Part shown: positions 1 through 9,256 of the stretch, piece after piece | Layout of the letters: each line of letters begins with the position of its first letter | Numbering within the stretch: position 1 is the stretch's first letter | The notes under the pieces: generated by a model | The model's input: only the letters and a program-made list of their open reading frames with translations | Told to the model about the DNA's origin: nothing | Database searches by the model: none | Source: JANELJ01 sp024511395 | GTDB lineage: Bacteria; Pseudomonadota; Gammaproteobacteria; GRL18 | Assembly (NCBI GenBank): GCA_963681975.1 | Contig: OY820613.1 | Coordinates: 1,984,001 to 2,048,000 of the forward strand | Direction: 5' to 3' | DNA length: 64,000 nucleotides | Program-made: the position numbers and the translations under genes

Positions 1-465
1 GAGCCGTACAAAAACAGTGTTCAGAAATACCAGTGGGCAGAAACGTTTGTCAAAAACACTGCCAAAACGGATGGAGCCAAGATACTGAAAATCAAGCCAA
101 ACAAAACCCTGATTAAAACCTTGGTTAATGTGTTTGGAGAAAAAGACCCTGAAGGTGAACCTGTTACAAATGCCAATGGTGATTTTGTGCCGGATACGGA
201 ATTAACGGATTATGAGAATGTCCCTTATCTGGAAGATATCAGGGATTATTTTGCCCGTGAAGTCCTGCCTCATGTTCCAGATGCCTATATTGATGAGGGT
301 TTTACGGATGATAAAGACAAGGAAACTGGACGAGTGGGCTATGAAATCAACTTTAATCGCTTTTTCTATCAATATCAGCCACCTCGAAAACTGGAAGATA
401 TTGATGCAGAACTCAAAGCGGTAGAAGCTGATATTGCGGCGCTTTTGGCAGAAGTGGCTGAATAA
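1..465 (+). CDS. hsdM: Type I restriction-modification methyltransferase subunit HsdM, C-terminal part
   Basis: The reading frame is open from base 1 and ends at TAA 463-465, so only the last 154 codons are present; the catalytic N6-adenine methyltransferase core lies outside the window. The visible tail has the acidic stretch and the sequence DYENVPYLEDIRDYFAREV followed by a coiled-coil-like end (KLEDIDAELKAVEADIAALL). That pattern is usual for the C-terminal helical region of HsdM, which contacts HsdS. Identification rests mainly on context, because hsdS and hsdR follow on the same strand. The subunit would methylate adenine at the site chosen by HsdS. Confidence 0.85.
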   Translation, partial: EPYKNSVQKYQWAETFVKNTAKTDGAKILKIKPNKTLIKTLVNVFGEKDPEGEPVTNANGDFVPDTELTDYENVPYLEDIRDYFAREVLPHVPDAYIDEGFTDDKDKETGRVGYEINFNRFFYQYQPPRKLEDIDAELKAVEADIAALLAEVAE

Positions 466-503
466 TGATCAGATACAAAGGGACTCAATGTAAAACAACT
501 ACT

Positions 504-582
504 GGAAAATCTTACCGGTTTTGTACTATAATGTTTATTAACAACACCCCCCACGCCTCTCAACGATGCGCACCATGGGGGG
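504..582 (+). promoter_or_regulatory. Promoter and GC-rich hairpin ahead of the Abi gene
   Basis: A perfect TATAAT lies at 527-532, with only a weak -35 candidate near 502-507. Just after the expected transcription start is an inverted repeat: CCCCCCA at 547-553 pairs with TGGGGGG at 576-582. CGC 554-556 can also pair with GCG 568-570. The hairpin lies within the 142-base gap between hsdM and the Abi start codon. It could be a leader structure, a small RNA partner of the Abi protein, or an attenuator. Only the sequence pattern is seen; the function is inferred. Confidence 0.5.
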
Positions 583-607
583 TTACTTATTTTGGGCAGG
601 TGGTTTA

Positions 608-1510
608 GTGAAATACAACAAACCACACCTTTCAGTTGATGCGCAAATCCGGCAACTTCAACAACGTGGCATGCTCATTGATGATCACGCCCTGGCTTCT
701 CACTACCTCCAGCACCTTAATTATTATCGCCTGGCCGGATACTGGTTGCCTTTTGAAGCCGATCATACCACCCACCAATTCAAACAAGACACCACTTTTG
801 CACAAATCCTGAGCCTGTATGTCTTTGACCGACAGTTGCGATTACTGGTCATGGATGCCATTGAACGCATTGAAGTGTCAGTACGGACCCAATGGGCTTA
901 TCAAATGTCGAACAAGTATGGTACCCACCCCCATCTTGAGCGGCGTTTGTTTAAGAAAAAGTGGTGGTATGCTGAAAACCTCCAGTCCCTTCAAAAAGAA
1001 ATCAGGCGTAGTAAGGAACCGTTTATTTATCATCTGAAATCCAAATACGATGAAGACCTGCCACCCATTTGGGCAACGGTGGAAATCATGACACTGGGTC
1101 AGTTATCCAAATGGATAGCCAATATGCGTCATGGGCAGGATCGCAATGCGATTGCCAGGCAGTATGATATGGATGAAATCAATCTGGTTTCTTTTCTGCA
1201 CCATTTAACCACTGTCAGAAATATTTGTGCTCATCATAGCCGGTTATGGAATCGGGAATTTACATTTACCTTTAAAATACCCAGAAAACGACCAGCAGAC
1301 TTATTGTCTGTATTTAATCTGCAAGCCAGCCGGAAAATTTACAATACCCTGGTCATGTCAGCCTGGTTAATGGACAAAGCCTGTCCTGAGAATCACTTTC
1401 GTCAACATCTGGTTGATTTATTGAAGCAACACTCAATTGATGAAAAAGCCATGGGCTTTCCAAAGCAATGGCGTGAACTGGATTTCTGGAAAACTGGAGA
1501 GACTGTATGA
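608..1510 (+). CDS. Abi_2/AbiF-like HEPN-family abortive infection protein
   Basis: Start chosen at GTG 608 with the purine-rich GGCAGG a few bases upstream; an ATG at 566 in the same frame lies inside the hairpin and has no good site. The 300-residue product begins YNKPHLSVDAQIRQLQQRGM and carries the Abi_2 hallmark HYLQHLNYYRLAGYW near the N-terminus. R204-N-I-C-A-H209 fits the R-X4-H motif of HEPN ribonucleases. Proteins of this family (AbiD/AbiF) stop phage growth by harming the host cell and are thought to cut RNA. Its stop overlaps the hsdS start by 4 bases (ATGA), so it is translationally coupled into the restriction operon. The family call is firm; its RNA target and trigger are unknown. 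Confidence 0.85.
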   Translation: MKYNKPHLSVDAQIRQLQQRGMLIDDHALASHYLQHLNYYRLAGYWLPFEADHTTHQFKQDTTFAQILSLYVFDRQLRLLVMDAIERIEVSVRTQWAYQMSNKYGTHPHLERRLFKKKWWYAENLQSLQKEIRRSKEPFIYHLKSKYDEDLPPIWATVEIMTLGQLSKWIANMRHGQDRNAIARQYDMDEINLVSFLHHLTTVRNICAHHSRLWNREFTFTFKIPRKRPADLLSVFNLQASRKIYNTLVMSAWLMDKACPENHFRQHLVDLLKQHSIDEKAMGFPKQWRELDFWKTGETV

Positions 1511-2823
1511 GCCATTATAAACCGTATCCGGAATATAAAGAGTCAGGTATTGAGTGGATTGGGAAAGTGCCAGAGCATTGGAATCTAATACCTATCAAAA
1601 GGCTTACAAAATTAAATACGGTAAGAATGTCTGATACGACTGAGGGTATGACTTATATTGGTCTTGAAGATGTTGAGTCAGAATCAGGAAAATATTCACC
1701 GACTGATGGAAATTCCAGACAATCTGATTCTTCTACTGTGGGTGTGTTTTCAAAGGGGCAAGTTCTATATGGTAAATTGAGACCATATCTAAAGAAATCT
1801 ATTATTGCAGACTTTGACGGTGTTTGTTCTACTGAATTTCTTGTTCTGCAACCTGAAAGGGTTTTACCCGAGTTGCTTCATAGGTGGTTTCTGACTTCTG
1901 ATGTGACCCAACAAATAGAAGCAACATGTGAGGGTGCAAAAATGCCCAGAGCAGACTGGGAAAGTATTGGTAATATTTCAATGCCTTTACCACCCAAGCA
2001 AGAGCAATTAAAAATTCGTGAAAGCATACAGTTTGAAACAAACCGCATCGACACCCTAATCACCAAAAAAACTCGCTTTATCGAGCTTTTAAAAGAAAAG
2101 CGCCAGGCGTTAATTACCCATGCAGTGACTAAGGGGCTTGATCCAGATGCACCAATGAAAGATTCTGGGATTGTGTGGATTGGGGAAATACCGGAGCATT
2201 GGGATATGAAACGCCTACGTCACATAGCTAATTTCAAAAATAGTAATGTAGATAAAAAAAGTTATGACGATCAAGAAAGCGTTAAACTCTGCAATTACAC
2301 CGATGTTTATTATAATGAGATTATAACGCCTGACATGAATTTTATGGTAGCTACAGCAAGTGAGTCAGAAATAGAAAGTTTCTCTCTAAAAAAAGGCGAC
2401 GTAATCATCACTAAGGATTCTGAAGATCCCAAAGATATTGGCATTCCTGCTTTGGTTTTAGAAGATATGGACGATGTTGTATGTGGCTATCATCTAACCG
2501 TCATAAATACTTATGAACCAAACATGTCAGAGTTTGTTTATCGTTCAATTCAGGCTCATTCAACAAAGGCACATTTTTTTGTTGAATCACCCGGTATAAC
2601 CCGATACGGACTAGATCAGGATGCAATAGGCGATATTCCAGTTTGTGTACCACCTGAAGAGGAGCGATTAAGCATCATCGACAGAATAAATTGGGAAGTT
2701 ATTCGCATTGATACCATTATAACAAAAACACAACGTAGTATTGAATTATTAAAAGAACGCCGTTCAGCCTTTATTACCGCTGCGGTGACCGGTCAGATTG
2801 ATTTAAGGGAGGAAGTCCAATGA
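1507..2823 (+). CDS. hsdS: Type I restriction-modification specificity subunit HsdS
   Basis: A 438-residue protein with the internal repeat expected of HsdS. YKESGIEWIGKVPEHW near residue 10 is echoed by MKDSGIVWIGEIPEHW near 218. RIDTLITKKTRFIELLKEKR near 180 is echoed by RIDTIITKTQRSIELLKERR near the C-terminus. Each half therefore has one target recognition domain followed by a conserved helix. The protein selects the bipartite DNA target for HsdM and HsdR. The start codon overlaps the Abi stop and the stop codon overlaps the hsdR start, both as ATGA, so the three genes look co-translated. Confidence 0.93.
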   Translation: MSHYKPYPEYKESGIEWIGKVPEHWNLIPIKRLTKLNTVRMSDTTEGMTYIGLEDVESESGKYSPTDGNSRQSDSSTVGVFSKGQVLYGKLRPYLKKSIIADFDGVCSTEFLVLQPERVLPELLHRWFLTSDVTQQIEATCEGAKMPRADWESIGNISMPLPPKQEQLKIRESIQFETNRIDTLITKKTRFIELLKEKRQALITHAVTKGLDPDAPMKDSGIVWIGEIPEHWDMKRLRHIANFKNSNVDKKSYDDQESVKLCNYTDVYYNEIITPDMNFMVATASESEIESFSLKKGDVIITKDSEDPKDIGIPALVLEDMDDVVCGYHLTVINTYEPNMSEFVYRSIQAHSTKAHFFVESPGITRYGLDQDAIGDIPVCVPPEEERLSIIDRINWEVIRIDTIITKTQRSIELLKERRSAFITAAVTGQIDLREEVQ

Positions 2824-5800
2824 GTAATTCAGCCCATCAGGAAAAGTATTTTGAACACTATATTATCACCAAACTGGCTGAACAGGGCTGGCAAGTTGGT
2901 GACACCACAAAATACGATACCGAAAGGGCTTTATATCCGCAAGACTTAATCACCTGGCTACAAAGCAGTGACCAGGGTAAAAAGTGGGAAAAATTAAAGA
3001 AGCTTAATGGTGAAAAGACGCTGGATGTGTTTATGAACCGTCTGGACAAGGCACTTGCAAAGCAGGGAACCGTACAATTGCTAAGACAAGGCTTTTCAAT
3101 AGCAGGATGTGGACATATTGACCTGTCTGAAACAGCACCAGAAGATAAACGAAATGAAGCCGTTTTAAAACGCTATAACGCTAATATCCTCCGGGTTGTC
3201 CCGCAACTGCAATATCACCCATCCCGAAAATTTGCCATTGATTTGGTTCTGTTTATTAACGGTATCCCGGTTGCAACCGTTGAGCTAAAAACGGATTTTA
3301 CTCAGTCGGCAGAGGCGGCTATGGATCAGTATCGTACTGATCGATTACCCTGTGATCCCAAAACCAAACGTAAAGAACCGCTGTTAACCTTTAAACGGGG
3401 GGCTGTTGTTCATTTTGCCATGTCGGATTCCGAGATCCAGATGACCACAAAACTCGATGGAACCAATACGTTTTTCCTGCCTTTTAACAAAGGTAATGAA
3501 GGACACGCCGGTAATCCACCCGGTGAATTAAAAGCGGATGGAAGCAGAGAATATCCGGTCGCGTATTTTTGGGAAGATGTCTGCCAGCGTGATGCCTGGT
3601 TGCGTATCTTTCACAGCTTTGTTTATGTTGAAAAAAAGGATGTTGTGGATCTGAAAGGGAACTGGTCAAAGAAAGAAACCTTGATATTCCCTCGTTTTCA
3701 CCAGTGGACAGCCGTCAATGAGATGATTGCTGACGCCAGGAAAAACGGAGCCGGTATGAGCTATCTGGCTGATCACAGTGCTGGTTCCGGAAAAACAAGC
3801 ACCATCTCCTGGACCGCACATGATTTGGTGAAATTGCGAGAAGATAATGGTAATGCCCTGTTTAACAGTGTCATTATTGTGACCGACAGAAATGTACTCG
3901 ATAGTCAGCTTCAAGATGCCGTTAAACAAATTGACCACCAGTTTGGTGTTATAGCCGCCATTGACCGTCAGAAATCATCAAAATCCAAAAGCAAGCAGTT
4001 ATCAGAAGCCTTGCTGGCCGGTACACCGATTATCGTGGTGACCATCCAGACCTTCCCTTATGCCATGGAAGCGATCATTACAGACAAAACCCTGAAAGGT
4101 AAAAATTTTGCGGTCATTATTGATGAAGCGCATAACTCTCAAACCGGTACTACAGCGGCTAAATTGCAAGCCGCATTAGGTATGAGCGGCCAGGGGAAAA
4201 TGTCCACAATGACAGTGGATGAATTACTGGAGCAGCTGCAAAAATCCCGTGCGAAACCAGATAATATCAGCTATTTTGCTTTTACTGGTACGCCAAAACA
4301 TGCGACTTTGATGCTGTTTGGTCGCCTTGATGATCCCAATCAGCCTGCATCCAAAGATAACCTGCCGCATGCTTTTCATCGTTATACCATGCGCCAGGCC
4401 ATCGAAGAAGGTTTTATTCTTGATGTTCTGAAAGGTTATGTGCCTTATAAAACCGCTTTTAACCTGTCCAAACAGATTGAGGACAATAAACGGGTCAGTG
4501 GCAAAGCAGCCAAGCGGGCACTGGCTCAATGGATGTCTTTGCACCCGACCAATGTGACTCAGAAAGTCCAGTTCATTATTGAACATTTTTCCAAAAATAT
4601 TGCACACCGTTTAGATGGTAAAGCAAAAGCGATGGTTGTCACCAGCTCAAGGGCTGCCGTTATTCGTTATAAAAAAGCATTTGACCACTTTATTGAGAAA
4701 CACCCGGAATATCATTACATTCATTCCCTGGTTGCCTTTTCTGGAAAGATGACGGGAAAACAAGTAATGCACCTGGACGATAATGACTTTAAAGAGGATG
4801 TCTTTATCGTTGATGAGAATGAGGAATACACTGAGGAAAGTATGAACCCGGAGGTAAAAGGACAAGATTTACGTCTTGCCTTTGATCGCCCTGAATATCG
4901 GGTCATACTGGTCGCGGATAAGTTTCAAACCGGCTTTGACCAGCCCAAGCTGGTTGCTATGTATGTCGATAAAAAAATTGCCAATCATGTTGAAATTGTG
5001 CAGACCTTTTCCCGCCTGAATCGTACCGCCCCCGGAAAAGATGAAGTCTTTATTATCGATTTTGTCAACGATCCTGACAATGTTCGTTATGCCTTTTCTC
5101 TGTATGATGATGGTGCGCACATTGATGATATTCAGGATCCCAATGTGGTGTATGAAATAAAAGAAAGGCTTGATGAACAAGGACTCTACAATAATGGTGA
5201 TCTACAAGCCTTTAAGGAAGCCCGATTCAAAACCATTCGTGATATTACCCATTCCAGGGAACCACAACATAAGGCACTCTATGCGGCAACTGATGGTGCT
5301 ACCCGTTTATACAATGAGCGCATGAAAATGCTCAGGGAAGCAATAGCCACCTGGGAAGCGGCTTTTGAAAAGGCAAGAAGCCAGGGCGACGAAGATGGTA
5401 TGAAGTCAGCCGATCATCACCAGGATGAATATGCCGAACAAATCAAAACATTACTGAGTTTCAAGTCGGATTTAGGGCGATTTTGTCGTACCTACTCATA
5501 CGTGGCTCAGCTGATTGATTTTGGTGATCCTGATTTAGAGAACTTTGCGGCCTTTGCCAAATTGTTGCAAAAACGATTAAGTGGTGAAACCCCGGAAAAT
5601 GTTGATCTGAAAGGTTTGGTGCTGACCGGTTTTGACATTGACAGCAGAAGCGATGAACCATCAGAAGAGGAAGACTCTCCAGTACTGGAACCCGTTGGTC
5701 CCGGTGGAGGGGGTTCAATGGGTGATAAGAAAAAATTTATCCAGGAGATTATCGACCGCCTGAATCGTCTGTTTGGTGAAACAACTCCTATTGCCGATCA

Positions 5801-6068
5801 GGTCGCATTTATTAATCAGATCACCTCCATCACCAGGGAAAACGATGTGGTTATGGCTCAGGTGGAAAGTAATACCAGAGAGCAGGCAATGAAAGGCAAT
5901 TTGCCTGGCGCTGTTCAACAAGGCGTTGTTCGTGCGCTGTCAAGTCATCAAAAACTGGCGACATTAGTGCTTAAATCTGACCGTCAGGGCATGTCGGCAT
6001 TAACTGATGTGGTTTATGATCTGCTTCATCAAAAAGAGGATATCAATCTGGGCGGGACAGATGCTTGA
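2820..6068 (+). CDS. hsdR: Type I restriction enzyme HsdR, endonuclease and DNA translocase
   Basis: 1082 residues, a normal length for HsdR. The N-terminal nuclease region contains the PD-(D/E)XK-like pattern D-LVLFINGIPVATVELK near residues 140-156. A Walker A motif AGSGKTS lies near residue 320 and IIDEAHNSQTG near 435, followed by further SF2 helicase motifs such as FAFTGTPKH and FSRLNRTAPG. A helical C-terminal region follows. GGGAGGAAG is a strong ribosome binding site before the ATG. The protein cuts unmodified DNA after translocation. The last codons overlap the start of an ISL3 transposase gene, so an IS may have landed at the very 3' end, but the reading frame looks complete. Confidence 0.95.
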   Translation: MSNSAHQEKYFEHYIITKLAEQGWQVGDTTKYDTERALYPQDLITWLQSSDQGKKWEKLKKLNGEKTLDVFMNRLDKALAKQGTVQLLRQGFSIAGCGHIDLSETAPEDKRNEAVLKRYNANILRVVPQLQYHPSRKFAIDLVLFINGIPVATVELKTDFTQSAEAAMDQYRTDRLPCDPKTKRKEPLLTFKRGAVVHFAMSDSEIQMTTKLDGTNTFFLPFNKGNEGHAGNPPGELKADGSREYPVAYFWEDVCQRDAWLRIFHSFVYVEKKDVVDLKGNWSKKETLIFPRFHQWTAVNEMIADARKNGAGMSYLADHSAGSGKTSTISWTAHDLVKLREDNGNALFNSVIIVTDRNVLDSQLQDAVKQIDHQFGVIAAIDRQKSSKSKSKQLSEALLAGTPIIVVTIQTFPYAMEAIITDKTLKGKNFAVIIDEAHNSQTGTTAAKLQAALGMSGQGKMSTMTVDELLEQLQKSRAKPDNISYFAFTGTPKHATLMLFGRLDDPNQPASKDNLPHAFHRYTMRQAIEEGFILDVLKGYVPYKTAFNLSKQIEDNKRVSGKAAKRALAQWMSLHPTNVTQKVQFIIEHFSKNIAHRLDGKAKAMVVTSSRAAVIRYKKAFDHFIEKHPEYHYIHSLVAFSGKMTGKQVMHLDDNDFKEDVFIVDENEEYTEESMNPEVKGQDLRLAFDRPEYRVILVADKFQTGFDQPKLVAMYVDKKIANHVEIVQTFSRLNRTAPGKDEVFIIDFVNDPDNVRYAFSLYDDGAHIDDIQDPNVVYEIKERLDEQGLYNNGDLQAFKEARFKTIRDITHSREPQHKALYAATDGATRLYNERMKMLREAIATWEAAFEKARSQGDEDGMKSADHHQDEYAEQIKTLLSFKSDLGRFCRTYSYVAQLIDFGDPDLENFAAFAKLLQKRLSGETPENVDLKGLVLTGFDIDSRSDEPSEEEDSPVLEPVGPGGGGSMGDKKKFIQEIIDRLNRLFGETTPIADQVAFINQITSITRENDVVMAQVESNTREQAMKGNLPGAVQQGVVRALSSHQKLATLVLKSDRQGMSALTDVVYDLLHQKEDINLGGTDA

Positions 6069-7329
6069 TCTGTTAAATTTACCTGGGATTAAACCGGTAG
6101 ATATTCGAACTCATAGTAAAGGGTTAATCATTATCGCTGAAACCACAGGTGACCGTACTCCTGATTGTCCGGATTGTGGTAAACCCATGCACAAACATGG
6201 TAAGCGGCCTAATATCTTTGCTGATACCCCGATGCAAATGCAGCCTGTACGCCTTGAAATTAAACGTCCTCGTTACCGATGTGATGAGTGCGGTAAAATG
6301 TCCACACCTGAATTAACCTTTTTGGATGAAAAACGAAGAGCAACCAAAAGGCTTGTCGATGCAATCAGGGAAAGATGTTTAGGTACGACATTCAGAGCCA
6401 TTGCTGAACAAACAGGCGTTGCAGTCAATACCGTCAAAAATATTGCTCACGATCTTATTAAGGAGCTGGAAGAAAATGTTCAATATAAAACCCCTGTCAT
6501 TATGGGTATTGATGAAATAAATCTTGCAGGAGCTTATCGCTGCGTCATAACCAACCTGGCCACTAATAATGTTTATGAAATGCTTGAGCGTCGGACTCAA
6601 GAGCATTTGAAACCTTTTTTTAAAAAACTTCCTGACAGAGAAAAAGTTGAGTGGGTTTGTTCAGATATGTGGCGACCCTTTAAACGCTCATTTGCCAAAT
6701 ACCTTCCCAATGCAAAATTAGTCATCGATAAGTTTCATGTGGTCAAAATGGCTTCAGAAGCACTTGAAGAAGAGCGTAAACAATATCAGCTTCAATTAAG
6801 CAAAGAAGACCGTCTCTATGTAAAGAAATCTATTCGCTGGTTAACACTAAAAAGACCTGGCAATCTTACCCAGAGAGAATCAGAGGCACTGGAAATTGTG
6901 CGAAAAAAAATTCCTGAGTTAGCTATTGCTTATGATTTTAAAGAAATGTTTTTCAATATTTATGATGAACCCGATAAGCAGTCAGCCCAAAGTTTTTTTG
7001 AAGCATGGGAAAATAGTTTGCCTGAAGGACAATTGAAAAAGTTCCATAATTTAGCAAAAACAGTACACAACCATTACGATGATATTTTTGCGTATTGGGA
7101 TACGCCATTTAAAATAACCAACGCTTATACAGAAGGTTTGAATGGACTGATAAAAATGTCAAACAGAATGGGGCGTGGCTATAGTTTCGATATTATTAGA
7201 GCAAAAACCCTTTACTCTGAAGAAGCCAGAAAAGTTGGCAGTGGAATTCGGACAGGCAAAGGTAAGGTCGAATATGGGCCGCATATTCCAACTTTAGTTA
7301 AGCAATCTGAGAGTGGTGAATTGGATTAA
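6061..7329 (+). CDS. ISL3-family transposase
   Basis: 422 residues from ATG 6061. An upstream in-frame ATG at 6007 lies within hsdR and is less likely. The N-terminus has the zinc-binding pattern CPDCGKPMHKHG followed by CDECGK, then an HTH region (FRAIAEQTGVAVNTVKNIAHDL). The DDE catalytic domain follows, with MGIDEINLAG, CSDMWRPFKRSFAKYLPNAKLVIDKFHVVK and a late ITNAYTEGLNGLIK. These features are typical of ISL3 transposases. It appears full length and could be active. It begins inside the last codons of hsdR, so the left end of the element would fall within hsdR sequence. I could not find convincing terminal inverted repeats. Confidence 0.85.
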   Translation: MLDLLNLPGIKPVDIRTHSKGLIIIAETTGDRTPDCPDCGKPMHKHGKRPNIFADTPMQMQPVRLEIKRPRYRCDECGKMSTPELTFLDEKRRATKRLVDAIRERCLGTTFRAIAEQTGVAVNTVKNIAHDLIKELEENVQYKTPVIMGIDEINLAGAYRCVITNLATNNVYEMLERRTQEHLKPFFKKLPDREKVEWVCSDMWRPFKRSFAKYLPNAKLVIDKFHVVKMASEALEEERKQYQLQLSKEDRLYVKKSIRWLTLKRPGNLTQRESEALEIVRKKIPELAIAYDFKEMFFNIYDEPDKQSAQSFFEAWENSLPEGQLKKFHNLAKTVHNHYDDIFAYWDTPFKITNAYTEGLNGLIKMSNRMGRGYSFDIIRAKTLYSEEARKVGSGIRTGKGKVEYGPHIPTLVKQSESGELD

Positions 7330-7558
7330 TAGTTTAAAGAAAACTTTTATGTTCTATCACATTCCCAAATAAATATTTCAGTCTTTTGGATAATTCCAAC
7401 CAGAGGTTAAGCTTCAACCACATCTTAAATTTGGCAATATCCAACTAATATTACTATTATGATTAACGAATTTTTTGTGTGAAAATTTCAATTGTCCAAC
7501 CCTAGAATGCAAATAGCCAGAAATTATTCGATTACTACAGCCGATTCATATGTTGGAA
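7330..7558. other. Gene-free stretch between ISL3 transposase and trm112
   Basis: AT-rich and without a supported gene, RNA or clear repeat. In related bacteria the trm112-lpxK group often continues with kdsB. Here the ISL3 element and restriction locus lie in that place, so this stretch may hold the scar of an insertion or rearrangement. That reading is inference. Confidence 0.4.
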
Positions 7559-7732
7559 TTACTTTGAAGGCTTAATGGTTCTGGCTTCTGATTCGAGCAT
7601 AACCGGGATATCATCGCGAATAGGGAACGCCAGGTGGTCTTTTTCACAGATAAGTTCGTTATTTTCCTTGTCATATTTTAATTCACCTTTACAGACTGGG
7701 CAGGCCAGAATATCCAGAAGTTTTTTATCCAT
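7559..7732 (-). CDS. Trm112 family small zinc-binding protein (YcaR-like)
   Basis: A 57-residue protein reading MDKKLLDILACPVCKGELKY and then NNELICEKDHLAFPIRDDIPVML. This is the classic Trm112/UPF0434 pattern: LACPxC (C11, C14), a second cysteine in LICE, and AFPIRDDIPVM. It lies 53 bases downstream of lpxK on the same strand, the usual position in gammaproteobacteria (lpxK-ycaR-kdsB). Homologues elsewhere activate methyltransferases; the role of the bacterial form is not settled. Confidence 0.92.
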   Translation of the reverse strand: MDKKLLDILACPVCKGELKYDKENNELICEKDHLAFPIRDDIPVMLESEARTIKPSK

Positions 7733-7785
7733 AGTTTTACTCTCAAGTTTTTTAATAATTGTGTGTTATAAATTAACAGCAATCC

Positions 7786-8829
7786 TTAATTGTTAGGGGA
7801 CTGCAATTGCCGGGCAATATCTCTATAGAACTGCCTGTCTATATCGGCCTGTACCGGAAGATACCAAGTATCTTTTAAATTAAAAGCGGTGCATTTTACC
7901 GCATCTTTCTGGGTCATGATTATGGGTTTTTGATCTTTAAAATCAAGCGCCTGTTCCGTAAACTGAAAATGATCCGAAAATGGGTGTTCAATAACTTTCA
8001 GACCCGCCTGTTTTAATTGTCTGAAAAATGCATCAGGTTCACCAATAGCTGCCACTGCATGTACATTTTTAGCTTTAAAATCATCCAGCCTCATACTGCT
8101 CTGATCTGGGTTCAGGCTGCCGACACTCTGGAGCAATCCTGATTTATAGTCCATGGTGTAAACTTTAGGATAAATATCTCGCGATGGCACTAAGTCAGCC
8201 GGTTTTGCCAGTTTACCACGGGAAGTATTATACACAATATAATCGACTGACTTAAGACGGCTCACAGGCTCTCTTAGCGGCCCAGCAGGCAGACATAAGC
8301 CATTACCATACTGGCGGCGGGCATCGGTGACATTAATCTCAATATCCCGGTACATGGCATAATGCTGCATGCCGTCATCACTGATTATGACATTGCAATC
8401 GGTCTGTTGTTCCATAGCTTGTACCGCCCTGCTGCGAACCGGATCGATAAAAACCGGACAGCCTGTCGCCTGCTGTATCAGCACCGGCTCATCACCATAG
8501 AGCTGAACATCATTATTCTGTACACGACGGGGAAATGGCACTGTCTGCTTATCATTTTGAGCACCATATCCACGACTGACAATACCCGGGCGGTATCCCT
8601 GAGCCTGCAGTTGCCGGGTCAACTCAATAACCAACGGGGTTTTGCCATTACCGCCAATATAAATATTACCTACAACAATCAGGGGCAGATGGGATCGATA
8701 GACCCGTAAAAGCCCGAACTGATACATCTGTCGGCGCAGAAAAGTTAAAGCACAAAAGATAAAACTGACAGGAGCCAGAGCTATACTGACAATATTAAAA
8801 CTCTGCCAGTATGCACTCACAGGCTTCAT
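7786..8829 (-). CDS. lpxK: Tetraacyldisaccharide 4'-kinase LpxK
   Basis: 347 residues. It begins with one membrane anchor (residues about 8-30), followed by LIVVGNIYIGGNGKTPLV, the modified Walker A of LpxK, then RGYGA, DGMQHYAMYRDIEINVTDA and AGPLREP. The enzyme phosphorylates the lipid A disaccharide precursor at the 4' position on the inner face of the inner membrane. It is preceded by exbD with 12 bases between and followed by the trm112 gene, the common envelope gene order. Confidence 0.96.
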   Translation of the reverse strand: MKPVSAYWQSFNIVSIALAPVSFIFCALTFLRRQMYQFGLLRVYRSHLPLIVVGNIYIGGNGKTPLVIELTRQLQAQGYRPGIVSRGYGAQNDKQTVPFPRRVQNNDVQLYGDEPVLIQQATGCPVFIDPVRSRAVQAMEQQTDCNVIISDDGMQHYAMYRDIEINVTDARRQYGNGLCLPAGPLREPVSRLKSVDYIVYNTSRGKLAKPADLVPSRDIYPKVYTMDYKSGLLQSVGSLNPDQSSMRLDDFKAKNVHAVAAIGEPDAFFRQLKQAGLKVIEHPFSDHFQFTEQALDFKDQKPIIMTQKDAVKCTAFNLKDTWYLPVQADIDRQFYRDIARQLQSPNN

Positions 8830-8841
8830 ATTTGAGCCCTG

Positions 8842-9255
8842 TTATTCGGGCTTGACAGCAGCAAAGGTGATATGCAGAAAACCGAGCTGACGTGCGGCGT
8901 CCATTGCTGTCATAACAGACTGATGAGTGGCATTTTTGTCAGCACTGATAATAACTCTGGGTTCTTTATTATCTCCAGCAACTTCACGCATGGCCCTGAG
9001 CAGGCTTTCTATCTGGGTATTCAGCAGAGTTTTGCCGTTGATGGTATATTCACCTTTTGGACCGATAAAAACTTCAATATCAAGAGATTCAGTTTCAGAA
9101 ATCTCACCGCTGGCTTCCGGCAGTTCAATATTAAGCTCTGACTGACGGTCAAAAGTGGTAGAAACCATGAAAAATATTAACAACAGGAATACCACATCAA
9201 TCAACGGCGTAATATTAACGTCCAGATCTTCGGGGGTTTTATGCCTGAAATTCAT
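8842..9255 (-). CDS. exbD: ExbD/TolR-family biopolymer transport protein
   Basis: About 137 residues from ATG 9255 (MNFRHKTPEDLDVNITPLID). An upstream in-frame ATG at 9285 overlaps exbB, so the later start, preceded by AGGAG, is preferred. It has a single transmembrane helix with the essential aspartate in NITPLIDVVFLLLIFFMV, then a periplasmic domain ending ISADKNATHQSVMTAMDAA. It works with ExbB as a proton-driven motor, here probably for envelope transport given the lpxK context. Its start sits 1 base after the exbB stop. Confidence 0.92.
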   Translation of the reverse strand: MNFRHKTPEDLDVNITPLIDVVFLLLIFFMVSTTFDRQSELNIELPEASGEISETESLDIEVFIGPKGEYTINGKTLLNTQIESLLRAMREVAGDNKEPRVIISADKNATHQSVMTAMDAARQLGFLHITFAAVKPE

Positions 9256-9256
9256 A

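Noticed and set aside
566..607. ATG start at 566 for the Abi protein
   Set aside because: It lies in the loop of the GC-rich hairpin, has no ribosome binding site, and adds residues not seen in the family; GTG 608 fits better.
6007..6060. Longer start of the ISL3 transposase or a fusion with HsdR
   Set aside because: The region is read by hsdR in another frame; the family N-terminus starts at MLDLLNLPGI from 6061.
7575..7796. Plus-strand frame of 73 codons
   Set aside because: It is antisense to the clear Trm112-like gene at 7559-7732 and has no family resemblance.
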